Made by a program: the position numbers and the translations under genes. 64,000 nucleotides of DNA, taken from assembly GCA_916048095.2 (NCBI GenBank), contig OU696586.1, positions 5,344,249 to 5,408,248 of the forward strand, written 5' to 3'. The notes under the pieces were generated by a model that was not told the origin of the DNA, ran no database searches, and saw only the letters and a list, made by a program, of their open reading frames with translations. The first letter of the stretch is position 1, and the number at the start of each line of letters is the position of its first letter. Positions 24,323-34,017 of this stretch are shown here, in pieces. The stretch is from Sacculina carcini. Its lineage: Eukaryota > Arthropoda > Thecostraca > Sacculinidae.

Positions 24323-25628
24323 CAGGGTGGCGCCGGTAAATGAAGACAATATGCGCTCCACACAAAACATTTATTTTTTGACAAAAGTCAGTACATTGGG
24401 TGAACGGTTTGAACTGGGTTGGCTGATGGCGACCTGTCGATCACACTTCACTCGATGAATCCCCCCTCCGCAGCGATGACGGCCTCGATCCGTGGCCTGA
24501 ACCGGGCGCAGGCCTTGGTCAGCATGGCCTTGTCCATCTTGACCATCACCTGCTTGATGGCTGACTTCAGGGAGTCGAGAGTGTTGTGTGGGCGCTTGTT
24601 GGTGTCCCTCTCGACTACGCCCCACAGGTAGTAGTCGAGCGGGTTCAGGTCCGGGGAGTTTGGCGGCCAGAACTCGGGCGTGATGTGGCTGTGCAGGTTG
24701 GCGCTCATCCACTCCTGCGTCGCCTTGGCCTTGTGGGCAGGTGCCGAGTCCTGCTGGAAGACATACGGCCTTCCCTCGGCCACTCCGTCGATCCAGGGCT
24801 TCACGACATCACGGAGAACCTTCACATACTCTTCGGCGTTCACCCGAAGTCCTTTCTCGAAGAAGTGCGGAGGCATGACGTCTCCCTGGTTGGAGACGAC
24901 GCTGAGAACCATGACGGTGGCTGGGAACTTTGTGTGCATGACGTGGGGTACATCCTCGGGGTCCTGACACAACCACCGGTCGTTCCTCCGGTTCATCTTT
25001 TGATTTTGGTCGAAATTTTTCTCGTCGGAAAAGAACCAAAGCATTTTGGGTTCCTCGGGATGCTTGATTTCACACAGCAACTTTTTGTATTTTTCGTAGC
25101 GGTTTTCCTTGGTTTGTTGTGTCATAAATTGACCCCGCCTCATCACATATGAACTGTAGCGTAAATCTTCGTGGATGCAACGCCACACTGTCTTGTGATG
25201 CACCTGCAGCTCCCGAGCGATGGCTCGGATTGACTTGCTCGGGTCATCGCCGACGATGTTCTGGACTTTGGCGATGAAATCGTCGTCTCTGATGGCATCA
25301 GATCGTCGGGAATGCTTCTTCCGCTTTGCCACAGACTGGACGTCGCCCCCAGACTCATCCAAGCTCCGCTTGACTTTGTACACGAAGCTTCTGTCGACCT
25401 TGAGGAAGGTGGAGACCTCCGGCGCCTCGTTGCCGGCGTGAAGCGCCACAATGACAGCGTGCCTTTTCATTTCTTCTGTTATCATCTTTAGCTGCAACGT
25501 TCCCTCTTGCTATGTCACACAACTACTATAAAACCTGGACCATAAATACAAAAAATTATTGCTCTGCACAAAATAGTTTACTCGCAATACAGGTTTGAAA
25601 TTTGTGGTTATTTACCGGCGCCACCCTG
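24323..25628 (-). mobile_element. Intact mariner element of DD37D type
   Basis: A 1306 bp element has matching inverted ends beginning CAGGGTGGCGCCGGTAAAT and is flanked by TA at 24321-24322 and 25629-25630. Its only gene is an uninterrupted transposase. Ends, duplication and frame are all intact, which marks a recent insertion. Confidence 0.93.
24448..25485 (-). CDS. Mariner-type transposase (DD37D)
   Basis: The 345-residue protein would cut out the surrounding element and paste it at TA sites. The N-terminal 110 residues form two helix-turn-helix regions (KSIRAIARELQVHHKTVWR is the second). The catalytic residues are the Asp in FFSDEKNF, the Asp in QQDSAPAH, and the Asp in SPDLNPLDYYLWG. 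Counting residues between the second and third catalytic Asp gives 37, the maT-like DD37D arrangement, not DD34D. The ATG at 25485 (MITEEMKRH) is the first true start. Length is typical of the family and no stop or shift is visible, so activity is possible. Confidence 0.92.
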   Translation of the reverse strand: MITEEMKRHAVIVALHAGNEAPEVSTFLKVDRSFVYKVKRSLDESGGDVQSVAKRKKHSRRSDAIRDDDFIAKVQNIVGDDPSKSIRAIARELQVHHKTVWRCIHEDLRYSSYVMRRGQFMTQQTKENRYEKYKKLLCEIKHPEEPKMLWFFSDEKNFDQNQKMNRRNDRWLCQDPEDVPHVMHTKFPATVMVLSVVSNQGDVMPPHFFEKGLRVNAEEYVKVLRDVVKPWIDGVAEGRPYVFQQDSAPAHKAKATQEWMSANLHSHITPEFWPPNSPDLNPLDYYLWGVVERDTNKRPHNTLDSLKSAIKQVMVKMDKAMLTKACARFRPRIEAVIAAEGGFIE

Positions 25629-25740
25629 TACACCCCATTGATGAATTTGGTCAAGGTCCTTTTGCAGCAGTTTGCAGTCTTCCTTGGATCTCACGTTCTT
25701 CATCAATTTTGCATCGTCAGCGAATAGACTCATACCCTAC

Positions 25741-25765
25741 TGTGTGTGTGTGTGTGTGTGTGTGT
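25741..25765. repeat. (TG)n microsatellite
   Basis: A short TG tract of about a dozen units lies just right of the split LINE. Confidence 0.9.
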
Positions 25766-26264
25766 ATGACTAACGTTTTTGGCTATGCCTGTGAATAAAA
25801 GCACCAATGACACTGTTCTAACACACGCGTGCTGTGAACACACACACACACACCACGGCACAACTGGTGGGTTTTAATAACATTGGGGGAGTCGTGGAGT
25901 GTGGGGGAAGCGGGGGAGAAGGGCGGGGGAGGGTCAGACACGTGGATTTATGACGAGCCAAATCTGCCAACATCACTGCGGCCTTAGTCTGAATTAACTT
26001 CATAAAGCCGCTCATATCACAACACACACACACACAGTTGCTAATCTCAACATTGTAACTGTGTGTGTGTGTGTGTGTGCGTGTCCACTTGGACCTCTGA
26101 ATTATGGTCAGTGTCCACTCGCAATTACGACAAATATGAGAGTTTCCAGTTGCGCATAAATCACACACATACACCCTCACACACACATACATACACGCAC
26201 GCATTCACCCTCACATACACACACACACACACACATACACGCACGCATTAACCCTCACATACAT

Positions 26265-26318
<54 letters not shown>

Positions 26319-28100
26319 TTACATGCAAGCTACTTTCTTAGGTCACTATTTCAGTTGATATTGAAACGGACAAAATAAAATTTATGAATTTTAGGAATAA
26401 AAACACGAGTGTGTGTTACAAGCGGATTCAGATAATGTTTTTTATGATACAAATTTGTAAATGTGAACGCTAATCCCTTATATTACAATAATGATTTCCT
26501 ATGGGTTATAATTAAATCATTATATTGATAATTGGCGAAAAAACACACACAAGCACATACACACGGAAAATAGTTAATATAGAGTTGGGATAAAAAAATG
26601 CCACAATCATTGTGATTCACTGCATTGTTTAATAAAATACATTATATTGATAAAACTATACATTTTCCGAGTAAAATATCAATAACATAAACTTTTCTCG
26701 TAGTATTAATAAAAAACAGTTTATAAAATTTAGTAAAATTCCTTTATTTATACCTACCATGCGTATTGAAAACAAAACTTCAAATTAGTGTTGGAAAAAT
26801 AACAGGTATCATTAAACACAATAGAGACATGAAGACAATTGATGACAACAATTTGACAGTAACGACACGAACACACGAATTGTACACGACACTTTGTGTA
26901 CTGTTGGTTTCAGTACCATTAACCAGCCGATGCATTGAGTTTACCCTGACCACACCGCTGTGTGTGTGTGTGTGTGTGTTGATACTAGCATAGTTCCCAT
27001 CTGTACCACACACACACACACATGCATACACGTTGAGAGCATACTCAGTCACTGAGAGCGGTAGGTAGAAATTTCGCACGGTTCTGGTAGGTAGGGGGGC
27101 ACGGACCCCTGCCCCGAGGCAGCACCGCCGTTGTCTCGTGCGGCTGGGCGTCATGCATTCAAAGTGCCTGCTCAGATGCGTCGCTCTCGACGATGTGCCG
27201 CCGTCGAATTGGCGGCGCCGTTTGAATTTAAACGGGCGTTAAGTGGTGATGCGGGTATGTGTGTGTGTGTGTGTGTGTTTGTATGCGCATGTGTGAAGAC
27301 CGTGTTTGGAGGGAGACGTGCAAAGCCGACCATTGTCCATTGCATGGAGGACGCACACACACACACACACACGCCGTCCCTTGCGGGTTTGGGACGGAAG
27401 CGAGCGGCGTGCAGTTGCAATATTGCTCGCGGAGGAAGTGTGGAAGCGAGCGTGACACGTGCTGTGAGCAGAGACAGGGTCATCGCCCGGGGCTAGTGAA
27501 CACTCGCGCCTGGGGCACATGCGAGGTTCCGTGGTAATATATGTGGTCACAGGGGTGCAGCAGGGTGCTCGGGTGTGTGTGTGTGTGAGTACCAATCAAC
27601 TTGACGAGATGTGTGTGTGTGTGTGTGTGTCGCCTGTTTTACGCACACCGCTTCATATTGCTTGGTTTGCTATACACTAGGGTTTCTTAACGGGGGCTGT
27701 TCGCGCCCCAGGGGGTGCGAACCGGCTTCCTAAAGGGGTGCCCGGATTCCTGTGCTGTGCAGACCAAACATATTTTGTAACAAATATATATTTTGTTTTG
27801 GTACACAATATATTTGCATTTCAATTGTATGTTTATGTTTTTAATTTATCTATCAAGAATTGAGGTTGGGGATGCGCGAACCGACAGTGTCCGTGAGAGG
27901 AGTTCTCTGTCCAACTGGAAACGTGCAGTCGTGACTTTTATTTTTAACCGACACGAAAAACATGAACAACATGCTACTGACGCACTCAAACTGAGCTTAG
28001 TTGGTTGACATCCCAAATACGCCTCTTCGTGGTAGCCCTCATTCCGTTACGTTGCTCAATGCAGTTCCTACAATACTAGTGGGTGTCACCACAGAAAACA

Positions 28101-28144
<44 letters not shown>

Positions 28145-28400
28145 TACATGCACTCTGGTGTCAGCTGTTGCACCAAACACACACACACACATACACACAC
28201 GCACACACACACACACAGCTGCAATAATCCTCGGCAAACCTTGATTTATGCCAGCAGGCCGCGACACCAACTTACGCTCACATACATACAGACAGACAGA
28301 CACACACACACACAGATTTGCATACATTCACACAGCAATATGTGTGTGTGTGCATGTGTATGTGAATGTGTATGAGCGAGAAAACAGAGGCTGCATCAGT
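25766..28400. repeat. Microsatellite-rich region without a gene
   Basis: Dense short (AC)n and (TG)n tracts occur, among others, at 25839-25853, 26020-26037, 26060-26080, 26160-26285, 26955-26982, 27007-27022, 27256-27280, 27354-27373, 27573-27590, 27610-27632 and 28100-28140. An (AT)n tract lies at 26286-26315. The sequence between tracts shows no coding signature on either strand. The segment 27130-27540 is GC-richer, but its frames are driven by the AC tracts. Confidence 0.8.
27678..28020. mobile_element. Possible hAT terminal fragment
   Basis: The stretch CTAGGGTTTCTTAACGGG followed by GCCCCAGGGGGTGCGAACC resembles the ends of hAT elements found in many animals. I found no matching inverted partner and no 8 bp duplication, so it is probably a truncated remnant. 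Its right border is arbitrary. Confidence 0.35.
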
Positions 28401-29400
28401 GTGTAACAAACGCAAACACACAGATATTTGATGTTTCAAAATGTATATACAGCTATTGTGTAATAATCAGCCTCAAGCATTGATACATATTGAAAAACGT
28501 TTGCCTAAAAATTCCCAAACATACAGAGAAATTATCCACTAGAAAATTCTGATTGTTCAAGTAAATTGTGTCATTGTTCAGAAACATACATCTTACGCCT
28601 TCCATGGAAAAAAGAAAGTATAATTCAGTTTTAAATACAAACGGTAAAACAAAACGTAAATCCAATAAGAACAAATGAATACATTACTTCAATGTACGTA
28701 TCCATCAATCAAATGTATTTTGCGATTCAGAACGGAACAGAAAACATATTGACAAAATTTCGTGATTGGCTGCGTGATTTGGTGACTGGAAATTGTTTCC
28801 AGTTGGACACTTTCTGCCCCTTGAAATATCTCGTTGATGCCCATGGAAAGAAAATGACTCATTGAGAAAAACGTGGTATTTTGACTGTATTGACTCCGTG
28901 AGTTAGTGTGTTCAATATTCCTGTGTTTATCGTTGCGTGTTCAGTAAACCTGCACAAGACACGAGCGCTCAATGAACAAGCGTGGTCAGTGGCGGCGCCA
29001 GGATTTTCCCGTGTAGGCTGAGAAGGGGGACAAAGGAAATGGATGCCAGGGCTGGGCGAACATAGGCTGACCATATTCCGTATCTCTAAAATGAGGAAAC
29101 TTTTGTGCGAGCAAGGACATTTTCAATGCAACATGACATTTTTTCGTTGAAAAATTGTTTTTATAGGTCAATAACTAAGGTTTTCATTGTTCTTTTCTAC
29201 TCACGGACCAAATCATTCTGCACTCGCAGAAGCAACACATCGAGTTGAGCAAATTTCACCACATAAACACCGGACATTTGAATCATTCTACAAAAAACCC
29301 GCACAGGCCGAACAGCACCCAAAAAGACCTCATGTCCGTGAAAAAGAGGACGTATGGTCACCCTGCCAAACATCAGCAACCACACTCGAAATGCTCATGG
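28400..29400. other. No gene recognised
   Basis: A/T-rich sequence without exons or RNA genes. A CAGTGGCGGCGCCAGG end-like motif at 28987 and its inverse GGCGTC-type counterpart near 29874-29887 could bound an old hAT insertion of about 900 bp. The flanking 8-mers do not match, so I do not call an element. Confidence 0.4.
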
Positions 29401-29401
29401 T

Positions 29402-29690
29402 CCGCCTCGTAGCCGAGTGGCGAAGACGCACGCTCTGTGCACGAGAAGTCCAGGGTTCGATTCCCTGGCGAGGTGAAACGTTTGGGTTCGTTTCTGAAAG
29501 GGATAGCCCAATTGTCGCAATGCGGTTTTTGTGTGCGCGCAGCCGTGCAGTTTCTGTGCTGGCGGTGACTGCAAAACCCGTGCGGTCGGACCTGCGGTGT
29601 GCCAGCCGGGGCCGTGAGGCTTTGCCCATGCATAAATTCACGCGAACATTAGCCTTTCCACTGCTGTGTTCAAATGCGTAAATTTATATA
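29402..29690 (+). mobile_element. tRNA-derived SINE
   Basis: The first 73 bases or so look like a tRNA. They have a 7 bp pairing of GCCTCGT with GCGAGGT, a polymerase III A box (TAGCCGAGTGG) and a B box (GGGTTCGATTCCC). The anticodon arm pairs badly (GCAC-GCTCT-GTGC leaves a 5-base loop), so it is not a functional tRNA gene. About 200 bp of unrelated body follows, ending near an AT repeat (29680-29705). A tRNA-like head with a pol III promoter and an unrelated tail is the layout of a SINE. Confidence 0.7.
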
Positions 29691-29734
29691 TATATATTTA
29701 TATATGGTCAGGATTATTGGAGGGGGTAGCTTAG

Positions 29735-29880
29735 GGCGGCTTGACAGTTTGGGAGATCAGAGAATGAAGCCCCACAAACCTTACTTGACAGTTCGGGAGA
29801 TCAGGGAATGAAGCCCCATAAACCTCCCTTGACAGTTTAGGAGATAGGGGAATGAAGCCCCACAAACCTCCCTTGACGCC
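29735..29880. repeat. Short tandem repeat of a 53 bp unit
   Basis: Nearly three copies of a 53 bp unit around TTGACAGTTTGGGAGATCAG and AATGAAGCCCCACAAACC lie end to end, left of the 3' end of ASCC1. No function is evident. Confidence 0.85.
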
Positions 29881-30082
29881 GCCACTGAGTAGAACAAATG
29901 ATTGACGGAAGGCAATTAACAAAACAACGGAATACAAGAATATAACTGGATGAAACCACCTTGAAAACGCGCAAAATCCATATGGAAGACAAACGGAAAA
30001 CGTTCCCTCATTCCTAGGTCTCCTTATCATATGCGTACATGGAGGACATCGCTTGCTTGCTCGACAGCCTTCTGTCGCGCTG

Positions 30083-31519
30083 CTAGAGAGGCACACTGGC
30101 CGACACGGTGTAGTAGTGATCGTGCTGGCTGTGCGAGAAACGCTCCAGCAGCTGGACGCAATCCAGCGAGACCGAGCCGAACTCGTAGTCGGCAAAATCT
30201 CGCAGCACGGCCGATGCGTCAAATGTCGAGCAACAACGGCGGTCACTGACCTCTGGCGAGTGCCGCTGCTCGAAGCTGCTGTTGATAAGCGTGCAGTGCA
30301 GTTTGACAGTGGCGGAGTGTGAGCCGCTCATCAGACCCGTGCCTGCCAGTCCTTCCAACACGCTATCTGCCAGCAGCTGCAGTGATAAATGACCCGACCT
30401 TGATGATGATGAGGCGCCGGCGACGTCATCATGGCCATCATTCTGCCTGTCATCATGACAGTCGGTGACGCGGGCGTACAAAACCCGAGCTGCACTGGGA
30501 TCATCATTCATGATGTCGAGGCCGCGCAAGCAGACGCGACAAACAGCCTTGCTACCATCACCGCTGCCTGCCCGATCACACAACACTCGCGAGATGACCT
30601 CGCGCAACTTGTCCGCCACCTGCTGGCGCTCAGCGCGACTCAGCAGTGTCAGCATGCAGAAAGTCACGTGCAGTCGGGCTGGATATTGAAACAGCTCGGT
30701 CTTGATACGCCCGCCACCGCCGCCAGCCGTCACAGGAGGAAGACGCGATAGAACGGCGTCGCGGAACTCGCAGAACCGGCGCTGAACCTGGTTGAATAGA
30801 ACAAGCAGGGTGAGAGACACCCAAACGACCGCTGACAGGTGGAAAATGGCAGAATATTGTTCAGCAAAAAAGAAACAGTGAAAACTGGTGCTTATCAGCG
30901 TATTTTGATTGGCGGAAACGTGATCACACTTCGAGATAGCCGAACGACCACACAAAATCAAACGGCTAGATATTTCAGACAAAGGTGTCCTAAAGCCAAG
31001 TGGGAAAACAGTAGACACCTGGCGTAGAAGGTACAGTCAGCATGAACACAAAGTCAGTGAATGTACCTGGCTGCCATCTGACACACGAACGCCCACGAAG
31101 TGAGTTGGAGCCATTCGCTGTCGTGCACGCTCGACACTCATAAGCACAGCGCGACAACACCGACGCACCGCAGACGAACTTGGCGCAGTCACTTCGATAG
31201 CGGCAGCGGGGTTGGACGAGTCGCGAGGAACCAGCACGCGGCAGCCGGTTTGCGACTCAAACTGGCGTAATGATCGACCACCGCGTCCTATCACGCTGCC
31301 GTAGAGAACGGACGGCACGTGAAGCAGAGCGCGGTGTCCTCCACGGTGTTCGGTCACGTGCACACTGTAGGCGGGGTCATCGTCGTTGTCAGTGTCGCCG
31401 GCGGAGTCGAGATCGGCAGGCATGTGATCTATTTCCGGCGTAGAATGCGCGCTGGATTCGCAGTAGGTGCGGAAAGCGCTGCCGGACACCCACACAACGT
31501 CCGGGTTCATGAGATCCAT
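30083..31519 (-). CDS. ASCC1: ASCC1, activating signal cointegrator complex subunit 1
   Basis: ASCC1 belongs to the ASCC complex, which works in transcription, alkylation-damage repair with the helicase ASCC3, and ribosome quality control. Two exons, 31519-31067 and 30787-30083, join in phase 0 and code for 385 residues, close to the human 400. The start MDLMNPDVVWVSG resembles the family N-terminus. A KH domain follows (about residues 70-145; LLHVPSVLYGSVIGRGGRSL holds the GxxG-type loop as GRGG). Exon 2 is the AKAP7-like 2H phosphoesterase domain with the two HxT motifs RLHVTFCML and KLHCTLIN, and the conserved block GLDIMNDDPSAARVLYARV. A splice-acceptor-like TTCGGCAG immediately precedes the ATG, so a 5' untranslated exon may exist upstream. 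It is complete and appears intact. Confidence 0.93.
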
Positions 31520-32335
31520 GCTGCCGAAGCAAGTGAAAAATGAACACTCCACCAAAACAGCTCAAGAAAACAGCTGGCATTGAGAAAGAAGCTATAACAT
31601 CGTGTTTGGAAAACATACGCCGAGGTTCGCGAAATAAACTTCCGCGGCAAACGAATCGTTGCAAAAAACTATTTGAGGAAACCGTTGCAAAAAACTATTT
31701 GAGAAAATCGTTGCAAAAACCTTTTCCTAACCAGTTTAAGGATATTCCAATCATGCAAATAACCGTAAAAATCCATACAATCTATTTGATATACCCTTTT
31801 AAGCCATACTAAGCTTTAATCCTTCAAATAGTAAAAACTTACTTTGGTTAAAATTTCAGCACCTCGGCACAACACATGCGACTACCCCGCAATTTCCACT
31901 CATAAGATATTTAGCGTCATAGAGCCTATTCAGATGAAACAGGTGATGACAAAAGCGGTGTACACATTGCTGCCTGAACTGAGCTCCAGAAACCTGCTGT
32001 GTGCTAATTCTCCCTTTCTGTATTTTTTGTATTTTTTTCTGGATGTGTGGACTCTTATATGTTTTCCAGGGTTGTTAATCTGAGTTGCTAGTTTTGCATG
32101 TCAGTTGCGTCATTTTGCGTTTCGTGCTCTTATTGCTATGAAATGCTTAATTGACATTGACAATTCTTGAGTTTATTTTCGACAATACAATACGGTAAAT
32201 TTTGATGTAAATGTTGCTTAGAAGTTATGTGGGCAAATGCGTGGGGATATTCCAGGTATTATATTTGGGTAATTGTTGATTGTAGATATAGGTTGATTGT
32301 TCATTCTGTTTTGACATGATATCTTATTATTTTGC
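31520..32335. other. ASCC1 5' flank, no further gene
   Basis: A/T-rich sequence upstream of ASCC1 with no exon or element recognised. A short direct repeat around TTGCAAAAAACTATTTGA occurs near 31662-31715. Confidence 0.5.
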
Positions 32336-34017
32336 GACACATTAACAGCTTATGCTTTTCAATTTTTTCTCTTGTTCCTTATGTATTACATCTCATTAAT
32401 TCATCATGTCTTCATGGCCAATTCCTATCTGATAAACATGCCATCGTCCATCCTATCCTTAAAAAACCTACATTAAATCCGTCTGAATGCGCTAATTACC
32501 GTCCTATATCTCTTCTCAGCCTTCCTTCAAAACTCCTTGAATCAGCTATTTTTTCCCAGTTGTCTCCCCTTATTTCCCAGGTCCTTCATCCTTTCCAATC
32601 TGGCTTTCGCTCCTGACACTCTACGGAATCCGTCCTTATTTCAGTTACTCATGAAATCTTATCTCAATTTTCCTATCGTCAATCAGTTCTCCTTGTTCTT
32701 CTCGATATGTTTCTAGCCTTTGATCTTGTCAATCATGCCATTCTTATCAATGATCTTTCTTCTCTGGGTCTATCCTCGTCAGCATTGTCTCTCCTCAAAT
32801 CCTATCTCTCTGGTCGCACTTTTTCAGTAAACTTCAATTCAACTGTTTCAAAGTCTGCTTCTCTTATTTCTGTTGTCCCTCAAGGTTCTATCTTGGGTCC
32901 TACTCTGTTCAATCTTTACATGTCTTCTCTCTGTCCTGTCCTTTGTAAATACAACATTCCTTTCCATATTTATGCCGATGACATACAACTCCTAATTCCT
33001 TGTCCTTTCTCTCATGCCACTCTTCTCAATGATATTCTCTCTGATATTACGTCCTGGACCACTTCTCGTCGCCTTATTCTCAACACTTCTAAGTCTGAAC
33101 TTCTTATCCTTCACCCTCCGCGCATTTCTCCTCCATTACTCCCAATCGCTGTATCTTCCTCTGTTCGAAACTTGGCTGCTATATTCGATTCCAACTTGTC
33201 CTTTTCAAACAATGTTGTCTCTATTTCGCGCACCTGTCGTTTGATTTTACGCAGTCTATACCCTATTTGATCTTGTTTAGACCAGCCTTCTTCTATTAAA
33301 TTAATACAGTCTCTTGTTCTTTCTCGTCTTGATTATTGCAGCTCACTCCACTGCATTCTTACCAACAAATCCTTGAAAATCCTTCAAAAAATAATTAATC
33401 AATCCTGTCGTTTTGTGCTCCATCCTACACCTTGCCGCCATACCTCTCAATTCTTGTTCCAATTCCACTGGCTTCCCATCATTCCTAGGATTCATTTTCG
33501 GCTGTGTTGTCTCATATATAAAATTCTGCACAATAGCTCTTCCCCGTCCTATCTTTTTGATCTTCTAGTTTCTTCTAGTGACTTTAATTCTCGTGTTCAT
33601 CGTCCTTTATCCTGTCCTCGCGCTATCAACCTTCCACCTCACCTTGGTCACGCAAAATCCTTTTCTTTCTATGCGCCTCGGGTCTACAATGATCTTCCTT
33701 CCTCAATCACTTCCTCTTCATCCTTTAGTAGATTTTCCTCCTCACTTCGTAAATATATTTTTGCTAAATCTTTTGATCCCACTTCTCGCACTCTTACACC
33801 TTACGCTTCCCTATGACTCTAATTTACAATTACTCATGTTTTTACTTATTTTCATTTTATTTATCTCCATTATTATTTTTTCCTTTCTGTGAATTCTCTA
33901 CTTCTTTTCTCACATCTTGATATCGTGTACTGTTGTTTTTCATTGTTGTCTCTTTCGCGCTTGTTTCTGTGTGAGCGCTATACAAATACATTGTTGTTGT
34001 TGTTGTTGTTGTTGTTC
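32336..34017 (+). mobile_element. L2-like LINE, 5' truncated
   Basis: This encodes most of an RT related to the element at 17.2 kb. It has ANYRPISLLSLPSKLLES, then stop/frame problems near 32615, followed by AFDLVNHAILIN, VVPQGSILGPTLFN and an intact IYADDIQL. Another stop lies near 33268, followed by the C-terminal region to 33816. The 3' end has GCGCTATACAAATACATTG with a tail of TTG units (33986-34017). That tail is the landing site of the next element. Confidence 0.85.

Larger units (their letters stand above)
23655..25745 (-). mobile_element. CR1/Jockey-type LINE split by a mariner
   Basis: Two parts of one 5'-truncated LINE lie on either side of the mariner at 24323-25628. The right part (25745-25631) encodes the catalytic block MSLFADDAKLM and following residues up to HQWGV. 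The left part resumes with NMEFNHIKCHHMQLGKSKY (about 24310) and continues past SGHVWTPYKNKDIAKLEKIQ (about 23965) to 23760. It resembles the copies at 3.7 and 41.4 kb. Because the mariner interrupts it exactly at a TA, the LINE was there first. Confidence 0.8.

Noticed and set aside
24586..25152. 188-codon plus-strand frame
   Set aside because: Antisense shadow of the intact mariner transposase.
29402..29474. Functional tRNA gene
   Set aside because: The anticodon stem and loop cannot form a 5 bp stem with a 7-base loop, and the sequence continues into a SINE body.
28987..29887. hAT element with CAGTGGCGGC ends
   Set aside because: The end motifs are inverted, but the 8 bp flanks do not match and the interior includes an unrelated SINE and tandem repeat.
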